A stretch of DNA of 64,000 bases, taken from Macrophomina tecta. Lineage: Eukaryota > Ascomycota > Dothideomycetes > Botryosphaeriales > Botryosphaeriaceae. Position 1 is the stretch's first letter. Each line of letters opens with the position of its first letter. The DNA lies in assembly GCA_024180945.1 (NCBI GenBank), contig JAKSGN010000006.1:3224001-3288000 (forward strand). The letters run 5' to 3'. A model generated the notes under the pieces. That model did not search any database. It had not been told where the DNA came from and saw only the letters and a program-made list of their open reading frames with translations. A program made the position numbers and the translations under genes. This document shows, piece after piece, positions 48,852-59,969 of this stretch.

Positions 48852-50669
48852 ATGGCCCGCCCAAGGCGGTCCCTCCAGAAGGCCAAGCCCGACTACACGG
48901 GCGCGACGACGTCGTACGGTGAGGACGTCGACGAGGAGTCCGCTGTCGGCAGCGTCGCGTCGGACACGGACGAGGATGTGTACGAGGGCGGTGAGAGCGA
49001 CCAAGGCGACGAGTACGAACTAGAAGAGGCGGACAACAAGGTGCTCCTCAAGGAACTGGCCCATGGCCTGCTCGAGGTAAGTAGTGATGATGCGTCTCTT
49101 GGCTGCTGGCTTGGTTGAGACTGACTGACCACGCCCGCGTTACAGCCCAGCCCGACCAAGTCGAGGGGTAAGGACAAGAGCAAGGACGCCACTCTGACGA
49201 GTGAGGAAGAGGCGGCAGTGGAGCAGGAGAGGCGCGAGGTACGCGAGATGGCGTGGCACCTGGCCCATCCGCCGCGCAAGGCCTTCAAGCAGGGCGGCCT
49301 CGAGCGCGCGTGGATGAACAAGGACTACGACCGCTTTTTCAGGAACAACAACAACCGGCTGCAGCTCTCCGGCCCAGTCCTCCGCTACTTCCACCGCGTG
49401 GTCGAGCCCGACCCGGCCACCGGCAAGCCCGAGCCTCTTGTCGACCATCCGGAGCACGGCAGGAACCAGCTCAACCTCGCCATCCCGTTCGTCAAGTGGC
49501 TGTGGCGTGCCACCGCGACCGCCAGCCGCCTGCCGCAGCCCTTGGACATCACCCTGCGCCAGCAGATCCGCTGCGATGAGAACTTCGGCCAGCACCAGCA
49601 CGCCCACACGCCGCGCTTCCCCCACGGCCTGGTCTGCGTCGAGCCCCCGGAAGTCCACGCCCGGCTCTACGAGGCAGCCAGCACGAAGCCGGCGGCCGAG
49701 CTGTACAACTTCCGCCTGCACGACTTCCACTTCTGCGGTGCCTGCCGCAACCACCAGCGCGCCCACCTCGGCCCCAGCGCCCGCCACGGCGAACAGGCCG
49801 GCGCCCTGCTGCCCCTGTGCGGCGACTGCTCGGTGCGCGCGCTGCTCGAGTACGGCAGCGGCTGCATCGGGTGCGCCTGCGACCTGGAGCCGCGCTGCCT
49901 GGCCCACCGCAGCGTCCACCTCGAGAGCCTCGTTGACGCCGTCGACGCCTTCGAACGCGCCCATCCCGCCTCCTCGCGCCAGCACCCCGGCGTGACGATT
50001 CCCGCCTGCCCCGACTGCTTCGCCACTCCCGTCTCCGGCGAGCCGTTCGCACTCAAGTGCGTCAAGTGCGACGGCTATGTCACCGTCCCCTGCGAGCCCG
50101 ACTGCGAGTGGAAGTCGACCGTGCCGTACCTGCAGCCCTTCATCCGCCGCCTGGCTGTTTGCGACTACTTCGACCAGCTCACTGCCGACCAGCAGCGCCA
50201 GGTCCAGCAGCGCGACGCCGAGGAGTTCGCGGCTGAGGCGCCTGCCAGCGACGACGAGCACCCTGCCGACAACCTGCACGGCCAGCAGCCGACAGCCACC
50301 CGCACCGAAGTCGACAGCGGTGGCCACGCCCGCCCCCGTGCCCGCGACTCGGCCGTCAACCGCCAGCGGGCCGCCGCGCCTGGCGGTTCTGGTTCCGGCT
50401 CCGGTTCAGTCACCACCGCGTCTCCTGTCGCCGTGCTCACTGCCACCAAGCGGAAGCGCCCTTCGCCGTCTCCGTCTCCTGCCAGCGGCAGCGGCTCACC
50501 CGAAGACGAGTCCGGCGCGGCGGCCAGCAAGCGCCGCAAGCAACTCGATGACGCGCCGGAAGAGGTGACGCCATGTGAGCTTCAGGAGGAGGAGGAGGAG
50601 GAGGAGGAGGAGGGAGAGGCAGAGCACGTTGGCGGTGCGGTAGAGGAGAAGGGTAAGAAGGAGGAGTAG
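48852..50669 (+). CDS. Cysteine-rich protein of an unrecognised family, paralogue B
   Basis: Exons 48852-49076 and 49146-50669 (GTAAGT donor, TACAG acceptor) give 582 residues. The N-terminus is acidic (DEDVYEGGESDQGDEYELEE). The family domain has LAHPPRKAF (H116), a conserved W further on (ERAWMNKDYDRFF), IRCDE (C218), FC272-x2-C275, LC300-x2-C303, C315, C318, C320, RC326LAHR, C363-x2-C366, KC380-x2-C383 and C391EPDC395. The C-terminal 180 residues are disordered, with basic clusters TKRKRPSPS and SKRRKQLDD, then a long E run before the stop. Signs of nuclear localisation match paralogue A. High GC produces long antisense frames (for example 49140-50327 minus) that I reject. Function unknown. 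Confidence 0.85.
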
Positions 50670-51081
50670 GTGTGTGTGGAGGACGGGGCGATATTGAAGG
50701 TTTTTGGCTTTTTTGACTCTTTGCGCCCTTTGCTGGCCTTTGCTCACTCTAGCTTCCCGGCTTTTCTGGCTTTTGCCCTACTTGTGCTTCTTTGTTTAAG
50801 GTTTGATGGGCGACGGCGCTGGCGGGGATCTGATGGTTCTGGCAGCGGCGATGGAAAAGTCTAATTCTTTCTAGCGGTTACGGGGCGGGTCCAGCTTGCG
50901 GGCCTGCGGCCTTTTATTCTGGCCTCTCTTTTCTTCCTTTTCAAAGGTCTCACTCCTGGGGCGCTTCGATTGCACCGCAGAAGGCTTGCTCCGACTCATA
51001 GGGGTATGTGGTGGTCGGGGGCATCTGCATTTCCTCTTGCTTTTTGCTTCTTTGCGCTTGCATGCATTTCCACGGAAAAGG

Positions 51082-51100
51082 GGAGAGAGAGAGAGAGAGA
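51082..51100 (+). repeat. GA microsatellite
   Basis: GA dinucleotides repeated about nine times. Confidence 0.85.
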
Positions 51101-51177
51101 TGGGGGGAATACAAAAATTGAGACGTCTGAGATTCATGCCGGAGATGCGACAGACAGAAGCATTAGAACACAAAATT

Positions 51178-51199
51178 AAAAAAAAAAAAAAAAAAAAAA
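51178..51199 (+). repeat. Poly-A tract
   Basis: Twenty-two consecutive A residues. No coding feature resembling a retroelement precedes it. Confidence 0.85.
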
Positions 51200-52271
51200 T
51201 CTTCAAGTCCCCTAACCTCTCTCGTGACTTTCGCTTTGATGTTGACATCGCTTGAGATTTATCGGCGCTTGTGCCTCTGCTCGTAATCTTTGGCGTAGTT
51301 CTCTTGGCTCGGAGGCTCAGCGAGCATGTCCACTGCCGCCTGCCATGCCCCGGAAGCGTGTCTTTCCGGTCGGAAACACGGCTCTTTGCGCTCTGCGTGG
51401 CATTGCGATGCAACCAGTCGAGTGGTAAAGGCATAGGTACCTGACGTTAGCATGATGGGGCACTCGGATTGATCATAGGAAAAGCATAAACGGTCGAGGA
51501 TGCGAATGAGAGGGACGACGTATCGCTGGACCGCCAGCGCCGATGTCCCGATCCGCAGTCAAGGCTCCGCCGATGCGAGAGGCATATCCAATCACAGGGC
51601 CAGAAGTACGGGCCCGCGACTTACAGCAGCCTTACGCGTTACGGCGAATCTGTTGTCGCCTGCAACAGGAAATGATTTGCGGCTTTCACCTATTGGCATC
51701 AGGCTAGTAATGTGGCCGTGTGTTTCGGGCAATCCTGGTCGACGGTGATCCGCCCGCCTGTGGTTTCAGGGCAATGCTTTCGGGCCTCATGTCCGCGGCC
51801 CCTGTATCTTTATCTTAGGCAGCCTTCGGCGCGCATGTACGTACGACTTCTGTGTGCATTTTGTCTTTTGCAGAACTTGCAGCAAGAAAGCGGCCCTGAA
51901 TCAAGCAGAGCTTCTGTGAAAGATCCCCGCTCGTGAGGTAGCCTTTCGCCCCTGCACAAGGTGCTGTCTAGAAGTTGAGCGTCTTTTCTCCCTGCCATGG
52001 CCATACACCTGCCAAGCGACCGTTTACGATTCATTGGATAGCTGTGCTCATAGCCCCACCTGTCATATCCTCTAGAAGAAGTATCCAGGTCCGGCCAATC
52101 AAAGCGTGTAAAGTGCGAATCCCACTCGGAAAGAATCAACTGATCTACGCACTTGCCCGACCTCTGTCCGGTGATCCTCTCTTTCCGTCCCGCGGCCCTT
52201 CGTAATCGCATAAGCGGAGCGAGACCGAGAGGAAGAACCGGTGGCTAGAGACGGCACTTCATCTAAAACCA

Positions 52272-52278
52272 TATAAAG
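52272..52278 (+). promoter_or_regulatory. TATA box of P450 gene 2
   Basis: TATAAAG 171 bp before the start codon, with a pyrimidine-rich leader between. Confidence 0.5.
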
Positions 52279-52448
52279 CCCTTGCGGCTGGTGATATACA
52301 CACATCCTAATTCAGTATCACCTTGAGCCTCTGCTAAGTCAGCGGCCCTCCTACAGAGGATTTTGCATTCATCTGCTCTCCGTCTCCTTCCTCTCTAGCT
52401 TCTCATTCAGCGTCGCCTTGGTAGCTAGTCAGCGCTAGCAATTCGGTC

Positions 52449-54281
52449 ATGGCGATATTCCATGCATTGTCGGTTGCGCTGGCCTGGTGCTTATTTCCAC
52501 CCCCTGAGGTGCTGCCATCTCTTCTAACATTTTTTTTTTTTCAGGCTGCGCTGTACCTCCTCAGCAAAATCATCTACAACATTTTTTTCCATCCGCTCCG
52601 CGCATATCCCGGCCCGTTTACCCACGCCGCCTCGCGCATCCCCTACTGCGTCCACCTCTGCGCCGGCCGCCTTCCATTCCACGTGCACGAACTCCATCCC
52701 CGCTACGGACCAATCGTCCGCATCGCCCCTGACGAGCTCGCCATCTCCGGTGCCGGGAGCGCCTGGAAAGACATAATGTCAGCTCTTCCCTGCATGCCCC
52801 TCCCCCCAAAAAGCGCTTCCCCCTCCTTTCAAACGTAGCTCAAAAACTCACCAACGCTTCCTCCACCAGGGGCCACCACCACGGCGCCGCCGAGTTCCAG
52901 AAATGGCCGCACTTCTACAAGCCCGTGCCGGCCGCCGCCTTGAACGACATCATAACCGCGCCGCGCGAGGAGCACGCCCTGCTGCGCCGCGCCCTCGCAC
53001 ACGGCTTCTCCGACCGCAGCATGCGCGAGCAGGAGCCCCTCATCGCCAAGTACATCGACCTGCTGATCGCGCGGCTGCGCGAGCGCGCCTGCGCCGACGA
53101 AACCACCAGCCCGCCAGCCGTCGACATCATGGCCTGGTACAACTACACGACCTTCGACGTCATCGGCGACCTGGCATTTGGCGAGGCCTTCGGCTGCCTC
53201 GAGTCCTCGGACTACCACCCGTGGGTCAAGGCGATCTTCCAGCTATCCAAGGGCGGCGTGGTCATGCAGACGGCGAGTTTCTTCCCCGGACTGACGGCGG
53301 CGATTTTGCGATGTGTACCGGAGAAGGCGAAGCGGTCGCGCGAGGAGCATTTTGCGCTGACGATGGCGAAGCTCGAGAGGCGGATTGCGCTGGGCAAGGA
53401 GCGGCCGGATTTGATCGAGGGGCTGCTGAAGAAGAGGGAGGAGTGGGTGAGTGTGATCTCCCGGGGTAGCTGGGTCGCTCGGAAGGCCCTTGCTGACGGC
53501 GCTGCAGAACATGCCGATGACGAACCTGCAGGGAAATGCGAGCACGTTGATCATTGCGGGCTCGGAGACCACGGCCTCCCTGCTGTCGGGCGTGACGTTC
53601 CTGTTGCTGAAGCATCCGCACGCGCTGGCCAAGCTGACCGAGGAGGTGCGCTCGGCGTTCAAAAGCGAGGACGAAATCAACATCAACTCGGTCGGCCAGT
53701 TGAAGTACATGCTCGCTTGCTTGGATGAGGCGCTACGCCTGTATCCGCCCACACCTGTTGGGCTGCCCCGCGTTGTTTCAAGAGGTGGTGCTACCATCGT
53801 CGGCAACTATGTACCGGAAAATGTAAGTAACACCCTGACCGGCGCTTTCTGGCGCTGCTCGAAAAGAGACTGACTTTTGGCAATGCAGACCGTCGTCGCT
53901 ATCCACATGTGGGCTACCTACCGCGACGAGACCAACTTCACAAAGCCGCTCGAGTTTCATCCTGAGCGCCACCTTGGAGACCCTCGCTTCGCAGCGGACA
54001 AGCTCGAGACGTTCCAGCCATTCCACGTAGGCCCCAGGGCGTGCTTGGGCAGGAAGTAAGTCCTTCCGGGTCATCAGCCTCTATCATTCCAAGAGCTAAT
54101 ACTAATCCCACAATCTGTTAGCCTTGCCTACGCGGAGATGCGTATAATCCTGGCGCGAGTCATCTACAACTTTGACATGAAGCTTGCGGAGGGCAGTGAG
54201 AACTGGATTGAGAACCAGAAGGTTTATTTCCTCTGGGAGAAGGGGCCGCTGTACGTTCACCTTACGCAAGTGAAGCGGTAG
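52449..54281 (+). CDS. Cytochrome P450 monooxygenase 2 (CYP65/isotrichodermin-hydroxylase-like)
   Basis: Exons 52449-52777, 52870-53446, 53508-53822, 53889-54055 and 54122-54281 give 515 residues. After a hydrophobic anchor come IIYNIFFHPLRAYPGP (membrane hinge), the exon 1-2 join KDIM-GHHHGAAEFQKWP, YNYTTFDVIGDLAFGEAFG, the I-helix IAGSETTASLLSG, ExxR in LDEALRLYPPTP, and heme loop FHVGPRACLGRK with C459. These marks match the fungal group containing isotrichodermin C-15 hydroxylase, often found in secondary-metabolite loci. Codons 21-32 (52509-52544) look exactly like a 36-nt intron (GT donor, CTAAC, T12, CAG) that is in frame, so the anchor may exist in two forms. Substrate unknown. Confidence 0.88.
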
Positions 54282-55020
54282 TGAGATTGGAGAGGCATGT
54301 AAGTGTCAAAGTGTAATATATTACTTGAGAATTTTTTCAGTAGTTAGATTTCTATGCTCTAGGCTACGACGTGCGACGGTTGCTAAATTGATCTTTGCAA
54401 TGGACCGGATAGAATTCGGTCTCTTTCGGTGGGTTGGTTACTGCTGTCTCCACCAGCAGATCCTGCAGACAGTGATGCTTTGAACGCTGCGGTGATTGTA
54501 TGGCGATGCATTCACGAACACAATGCACCCACCGCACGTGTTGGCATGCTTGCGGGCGTGAGTGCTTGGGTTTATCTTCTGCCAGTGCACCTGCTCAGTG
54601 AGACAGAGTGTGCACGGGGCAAGAATACGCTTCTGCCAACATAAAACCCCTCCATAACACCTTCCACTCATCGATTCCTGCTTTTTACTTAGTCGTACAC
54701 CCGCATATCGCCGCCTAACTGCAAGTAGGAACCCACGTGCTCCAGCTCCCCTCTCGAAGCACACCCCTCATTGCCTCCAGCCACTTCTCAAGCGTTCCTG
54801 TAACAACGCGATCACCACTTCCATTTCACCTTGTAACTAATCTGGCCTTTACATAGAGACTCAATCTTCATCCTTGAGTCAAAGTGTCAGACTAAGGCCA
54901 CAACCGCGCGCTGCCTTTCCGCTACCAGGCACAAGTACGTGCCAGCTAATCTCTGCCCTTCCCCTGCTCCACCCACTAACAACCGCCAGTCCCCACCCCA
55001 GCATTCCCACCTACGACGAG
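54282..55020. other. Spacer between P450 gene 2 and paralogue C
   Basis: 739 bp. In-frame codons extend upstream of 55021 to about 54874, but no ATG lies there, so this is read as promoter and 5' UTR. Confidence 0.5.
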
Positions 55021-56112
55021 ATGGCACACGATCTCTTAGCCGCCAGCCTCGACGCAGACGACGCGCCGCGCACTCCCCCCAACGCGACCTACTACACAGA
55101 GCTGACTTGGCGACCGCCTCGCACCCACCAGCCCCTCGTCCCGTCGTCCAACACCGCTGGCAGCGACGTCGACGACGACAACGACGATGACGACAACGAA
55201 GAGCAACGCCCCACCGCTAGTGGCCAACACGCTACCGACCTCCGCACCTGGATCCCCCTCCTCGCCCACCCACCCGCCACCGCCTACCACCCACGCGACG
55301 GGCATCTCCGACGCGGCTGGCCGCTCCGCGCCTTCCCCGACCAGGTCCGCGCGGCGGCGCTGAACGAGTCGGACGCGTACTGGCGGTGTCTGAACGAGCA
55401 CGGCGCCGCGCCGCCGGCGGGCTTGTGGGAGCGGCAGCGCGTGCGGTGCGACGCGGGGTTCGTGTTGGCGGCCGAGGGGGTGCGGCATGGGCATCGGGAG
55501 GGGAGGAGGGGAGGAGGGCGCGTGGATCACGGCCGCGGGCATGGCGAGGGGGAGCGAGGATGCGGGGTTTGTGGCGGGTGTGTGGAGGCGCAGGAGAGCA
55601 GGCTGACGGGGAGGGCGCGGTGGGTGCTGGCTTTTGGACCGGTGGTTGCGCTGTGTGAGGACTGCGCGGGCGAGGCGGTACGGGTGCATGGGTTGGGGAT
55701 GGATTTTTTTGTGTGCGATGAAGAGGCCCGGTGCTTGGAGCACAGGAAGGCGTATTTGGAGGCGTTGGGCGGGATGGTGGAGAGATATTGGCAGTTGCAT
55801 CGTGGCCCAGAGAGGGACGAGGGAGGGAATGTCAGGCACATCGCGAAGTGCAGGTGCGGGAGCTCGCAGGTGGATGGCCGGGCGGCGCTGGTGTCCTTCT
55901 GCGCGGGGTGCGAGAATTTGGTGCTGCTGCCGAGGACAGAGGATCCAGTATGGAGGCTTGGAGCGGATACCGTTAAGCCGTGGTTTGCTGCTATGATGCG
56001 GCAGCGCGCTGAAGCGTACGAGGTGCCGCACTGGGCGACGATCCCAAGTCTTGGACTGGCGCAGCTTTGCGTCTTTGCCCCTTCCGTACTTTGGTTCTTT
56101 TCAACTGATTAG
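55021..56112 (+). CDS. Cysteine-rich protein of an unrecognised family, paralogue C
   Basis: Intronless, 363 residues from the first in-frame ATG (MAHDLLAASLDADD). An acidic run (DVDDDNDDDDNEEQ) precedes the family domain: LAHPPATAY (H83), a W further on (RRGWPLRAF), VRCDA (C143), C181-x2-C184-x2-C187, LC212-x2-C215, C232, RC238LEHR, C277-x-C279 and C294-x2-C297. It lacks the basic disordered C-terminus of paralogues A and B and ends in a hydrophobic stretch (LGLAQLCVFAPSVLWFF). The segment between C143 and C181 is G/R/H-rich and does not align with the others, so this member is the most diverged. Start and stop are clean and no frameshift is seen, so it may still be active. Function unknown. 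Confidence 0.75.
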   Translation: MAHDLLAASLDADDAPRTPPNATYYTELTWRPPRTHQPLVPSSNTAGSDVDDDNDDDDNEEQRPTASGQHATDLRTWIPLLAHPPATAYHPRDGHLRRGWPLRAFPDQVRAAALNESDAYWRCLNEHGAAPPAGLWERQRVRCDAGFVLAAEGVRHGHREGRRGGGRVDHGRGHGEGERGCGVCGGCVEAQESRLTGRARWVLAFGPVVALCEDCAGEAVRVHGLGMDFFVCDEEARCLEHRKAYLEALGGMVERYWQLHRGPERDEGGNVRHIAKCRCGSSQVDGRAALVSFCAGCENLVLLPRTEDPVWRLGADTVKPWFAAMMRQRAEAYEVPHWATIPSLGLAQLCVFAPSVLWFFSTD

Positions 56113-58549
56113 ACAAAGCCGCGGCGCAAGTTGGATAGTACACACTTTGCCGTGTCGTTGGTATGGGCGGCGCCCCAGATGCCGCTATCAAAAGCGTTGT
56201 CAGGGGGCTTATCTCGCTTCTGAAAGCGGCATCTAATGATGATCCAGGACAATTATGTCTGGAAGATTACTTCAGTTCTACATAATCTCGCCCTTTGAAG
56301 CCGATACCCTCATTCTTAGCACACCTGCTTTCACCTTAGTACATGCTTTTAACTCCTAACTCAGGGAAGGATGATCGGCTCCATGCCAGAGAATTGCCTT
56401 CTCGTGCGCGTGCCAAGGGCCCTCTGTGCCTCAAAATGCACACGTGGACGATTATTGTGGTGCCCCGGATATAGCGATTAGAAGTTACACGGGGCTGAAT
56501 TTCAGAGCCAGTGGCCAATGCGGTTCATAATATGAAAACCACCGGGTGCTGAACCCCGATCTGCCATCCTGTCCAACCAAGTTGGCAATTGAAGGTCGAT
56601 GCTTCAGGCTAATTAAGAAAAAAGCATGACCTTCATCTGCCTCGTGGACCCCCTTTTCTTCTGCTCACCGCACTGTTCCCTGTGGTTCAAGCTCTGCCTC
56701 CGAACTACGAAGATGGAAAGCTTGATATACGCCAAGAGAATATGTGTGCGGCGGTGCCTAAAAAGCCGCATCTTCAACCTATCGATAGCGTGACAGTAGC
56801 CATTCAGCAAGGCACAGCCCCATTTAGTCTTGTCCAATTGGGCAACATCATCATAACAATTGATCAACTGCAAGCCGGTGGGCATTGGACAGCACGAATT
56901 CAAGTAAATCCTTATGGTCCTCAAGCTGAACACGGCCGGCAGCTTTTTTTTTTTTTTTGACTGGTACGACCCTACACGCGGCGTCCCGCTCGACCCCGGT
57001 GGCTAACGAATTGAGCCTACTGGCGTGGACGCAAATACGCCTGTTTGTGAGCAGGCGCTCGCTTACTCCATCAATGGCTACATTAAAGTTGTGCTACCTT
57101 TTTTGGGGTATCCTAGGTGCCAATATCCACAGGGTTCGCGGCCAGTGGATTCCGTTGCCTTTCTCTTTGTGTGTATCGGGTCAGCGGCCTTCCTGAGCGT
57201 TTGAGCCACCCGTTGCTCACTCTTCACCTGCCACTTGTTGTTCGTATGTACTGCGACGTATTCGATGTGTGTAGCCCTTCCAGTAGGTAGTAGGATATGG
57301 CTTTCTTGTATGCCTATGACCTCGGATCATGCTGCCTCTCATTGCGAAGGTGGACCCCACTTTTGAGGTGGTCAAATTTCATTACGATTCTTCCTCATAC
57401 ATCCGCTCCGGTCCTCGTTATTTGACCGAACATCAGTTCTCATGGCACCTCTTTGCCGTCAAACCTGCCGTCCCTAATGGGAATCGCTGACTCACATTCT
57501 CTGTTCGTCTTCGACAGGCGTGGCCATAAAGCTTGTCTGTTAGTAATGCTGCTTGCCGAGCGTTTTGTGGTAATTTTCTGCACAGGTGAGCTGTAATGAT
57601 GTATGTATCGTTCCGTTATCAATGTCAACTCACATGAAAAGCTACGCTTGCAGTATACACCGCAGCTTCCAGTGTGAATCTCCTTGCCCTCAGTGACGTT
57701 GAAGTTACACAATAGCGCAATGCCGTCACTGCACAGTGCTCGACGTCTCCCAGGGGTAGATTCCTTTGATAGATCATGGCGGTTGCGGAGAACCGAATAT
57801 GAAGACTCGGAACTTTTTCCGGGCTTTGCGCTGCATAAAGATAGATTAATTGACAATCTGGGTGGATACCCCACTTATGTACAGGCCATAGTGCTTCTAA
57901 AAGTTGAGATTGGTTGTTGCTACGCCTCTTCTCTTATCTCTCCCGAAATACGAGGATACCCTCGATAGAACTGCACCGGGAAGCGCAGGTGAGCACTTGT
58001 CCCGACGGAAATTCCCGGGAGATGTGGCTGAACTATCATTACGGGAAAGTTCCTCTTCTCATCGAGCGCAATGACTGAGCATCTGAGTGTCGAGAACGGG
58101 ACTGGTAAAGGTCATTTTGACGCAAGTGGCACAAGCAGTGCACAATTCTCACGGCCGGGTGACTGCTTCAGCTTCCAATGGCCGCTGCTGATTCCTCAGT
58201 GAGGTGATAATGCCGATGAGACCAAGCTTGCCGAAGCTCATGGGTCGTGCCAAGCAAACAGTACGTCAACAGCCCGTTGCAATGTGCCCAAAGGAGCCTT
58301 AGCCTGGTTTTGCACTATCAGCTGAGTAAAAGATCACATACGCTCCCTTTTTGCTCATTTTCCGCCGGATTCACACAGGACGATCGAAATGCACACAAGA
58401 CTGAGAATCCTTATGAATCGTAGGAAGCTGGAGCAGCCGTCCGGACGTATATGTTATGAACAATCGAGGGATATTTGCATGTGGGCGGCTCCTTCGACAC
58501 CTACTCCTTACAGCTTCATCTTTCCGAAGGCCCTCTTCCAGCCCCTCTC
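56113..58549. other. Long spacer between paralogue C and the hydratase relic
   Basis: 2.4 kb with no supported gene. Contains a 16-17 nt T tract near 56943. Short open frames have no domains. Confidence 0.5.
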
Positions 58550-59335
58550 CCCTATCAAGCCGCTGTGCCCCGGGAATTCTTTCTTCCTCGACCGCCTGCA
58601 CGCCACCTGCATACTCAACCGTCAAGGCACTCACCATGCTGACCGCATCAGACGCAACATACCTCGCCGACGCCAGATCCGCCCTCATGCACCTCTGCGA
58701 GAAAGGCAGCCAGACCTCGCGCGATGCGCATTGCCGCTTCGAGCGCGCAACCCCCGCCCCACGACCCGATTCGCCAGCCAGAACTCCAGTGGTTCCTGGG
58801 GATCCACGGGCCGGTCGGTCAGGATCGTGTCCCCAGCCCGACGGCATTGGGCAGCCTCGCCGTGGCCCCCCCCCTTTTCGTTCGATCAGCGGCACGCCGG
58901 AGAGCCAACAGAGGACGCCAACGTCAGCGCGTGGATCTGCGAGCCGCGTGAGAGCTCCAGGCCGCCCGCGACGGTGATGGCTGCGATGGGGAGGGCGATG
59001 CGCGAGGGGCCCCATGGGGTCCGGCGGGCCGTTGGCGCCGGCGCCGTTATCATCGCCGGCCCACGGCGTCCGGGTGCGAGGCGCTGAGTGACGCGGGCGA
59101 GGTGGCTAGCTCGTGCAGGTCGTGGCTGGCGGAGAAGTTGGCACCGGCACCGGCCAAGACACAGGAGCGCTGCATGGCGTCGCGGTCGAAGGTGCGGAAG
59201 GCGGAGGGGAGGAGGAGTGCCGTTGCAGCGTCGACGGCATTGCGCGCGTGGGGGCGGGTTGAGGGTTATCGTTGTGATGCCCGAGGGGGGAGGGGACGTG
59301 CAGGACGGTAGGTTACTATGGCTGCGATGCATTGG
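58550..59335 (-). pseudogene. Enoyl-CoA hydratase/isomerase pseudogene
   Basis: Read on the minus strand, family blocks appear in order but in shifting frames: ITTITLN, then HARNAVDAATALLLPSAF, DRDAMQRSCVLAGAGANFS, a double stop TGA TAA at about 59058-59063, GPSRIALP...VAGGLELS, VGVLCWLSGVPLIERKGGG, FSQRCMRADLASARY, and GGVQAVEEERIPGAQRLDRG near 58560-58620. The order matches crotonases, including the C-terminal IPGA helix. At least three frameshifts and the stops make the gene non-functional. Its neighbour, the FAD monooxygenase, is on the same strand and looks intact. Confidence 0.8.
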
Positions 59336-59969
59336 CCGCTATTTCTGCTTCTTTTCTTTTTTTTTTTTCCTTTGGCATTTTCCTTGCTCTTTTGTGTCCA
59401 CTTTTTAAGAAACGCTCTTGGGTGGGTTAGGGAGGCGTGCCGTTGGAGGAGAGGTGCGGGAGCTAAGGCAGGGGTACAGCGGATGACAAGAGATATGTAG
59501 ATAAGTATTACGCTTGGCTCTGCGAAATTCGAGCTCGGGGCCAGAAGCATTGCGACAGCGATTCCCTCATCCTCTAGGACAGGGCTCATGCGCCGCTCAA
59601 GTAGTCCTCCTAATGGTGGATTTCTTTCTGTTCTAGCAACATTCACGTCCGCATGATTGCTTCAACCTCCGAATTTAATGGTAGTTTATTTTGCCCCTCG
59701 CTGTGGGGGAGGGGCGAGGCGGGGGCGAGGTCCGGTCAGGAGATCTGCTGTAAGCTGACCACCTGCAGTAGTCACTGACTGATTGGGTTGTACATGCAAC
59801 ATTGGCCTTCTTGGGAGTGAGCTGGCATGCTGACGGGAGCACAAAAGAAGCAGGAGCTGCGCATTGGAAACCGAAATACGTCATTGAAGCAAAGTTACAG
59901 GACCCGCACGCCTGTCGCAGGTTACGCTAAGGGAAAAGCGAATTCCGGAAGTACGATCTGGGAATGTGC
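59336..59969. other. Spacer between the hydratase relic and the FAD monooxygenase
   Basis: Holds a T tract near 59356, the second copy of the 30-bp repeat and the presumed 3' UTR of the monooxygenase. No gene seen. Confidence 0.5.
59641..59670 (+). repeat. Copy 2 of a 30-bp dispersed repeat
   Basis: 27 of 30 bases identical to 12474-12503; two of the three differences are transitions. Confidence 0.5.

Larger units (their letters stand above)
50670..52448. other. Spacer between paralogue B and P450 gene 2
   Basis: 1.8 kb without a supported gene. Contains a GA microsatellite, a long A tract and, near its right end, a TATA box for the P450. Confidence 0.5.

Noticed and set aside
49140..50327. 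Antisense open frame of 395 codons over paralogue B
   Set aside because: V/G/A/L/R-rich shadow of a GC-rich coding exon, with no domain. The sense strand has the shared motif set and proper splicing.
51178..51199. Poly-A tract as a retroelement tail
   Set aside because: No reverse transcriptase, target-site duplication or element body seen upstream.
55036..56031. Antisense open frame of 331 codons over paralogue C
   Set aside because: P/R/H-rich shadow of the sense gene, no recognisable domain.
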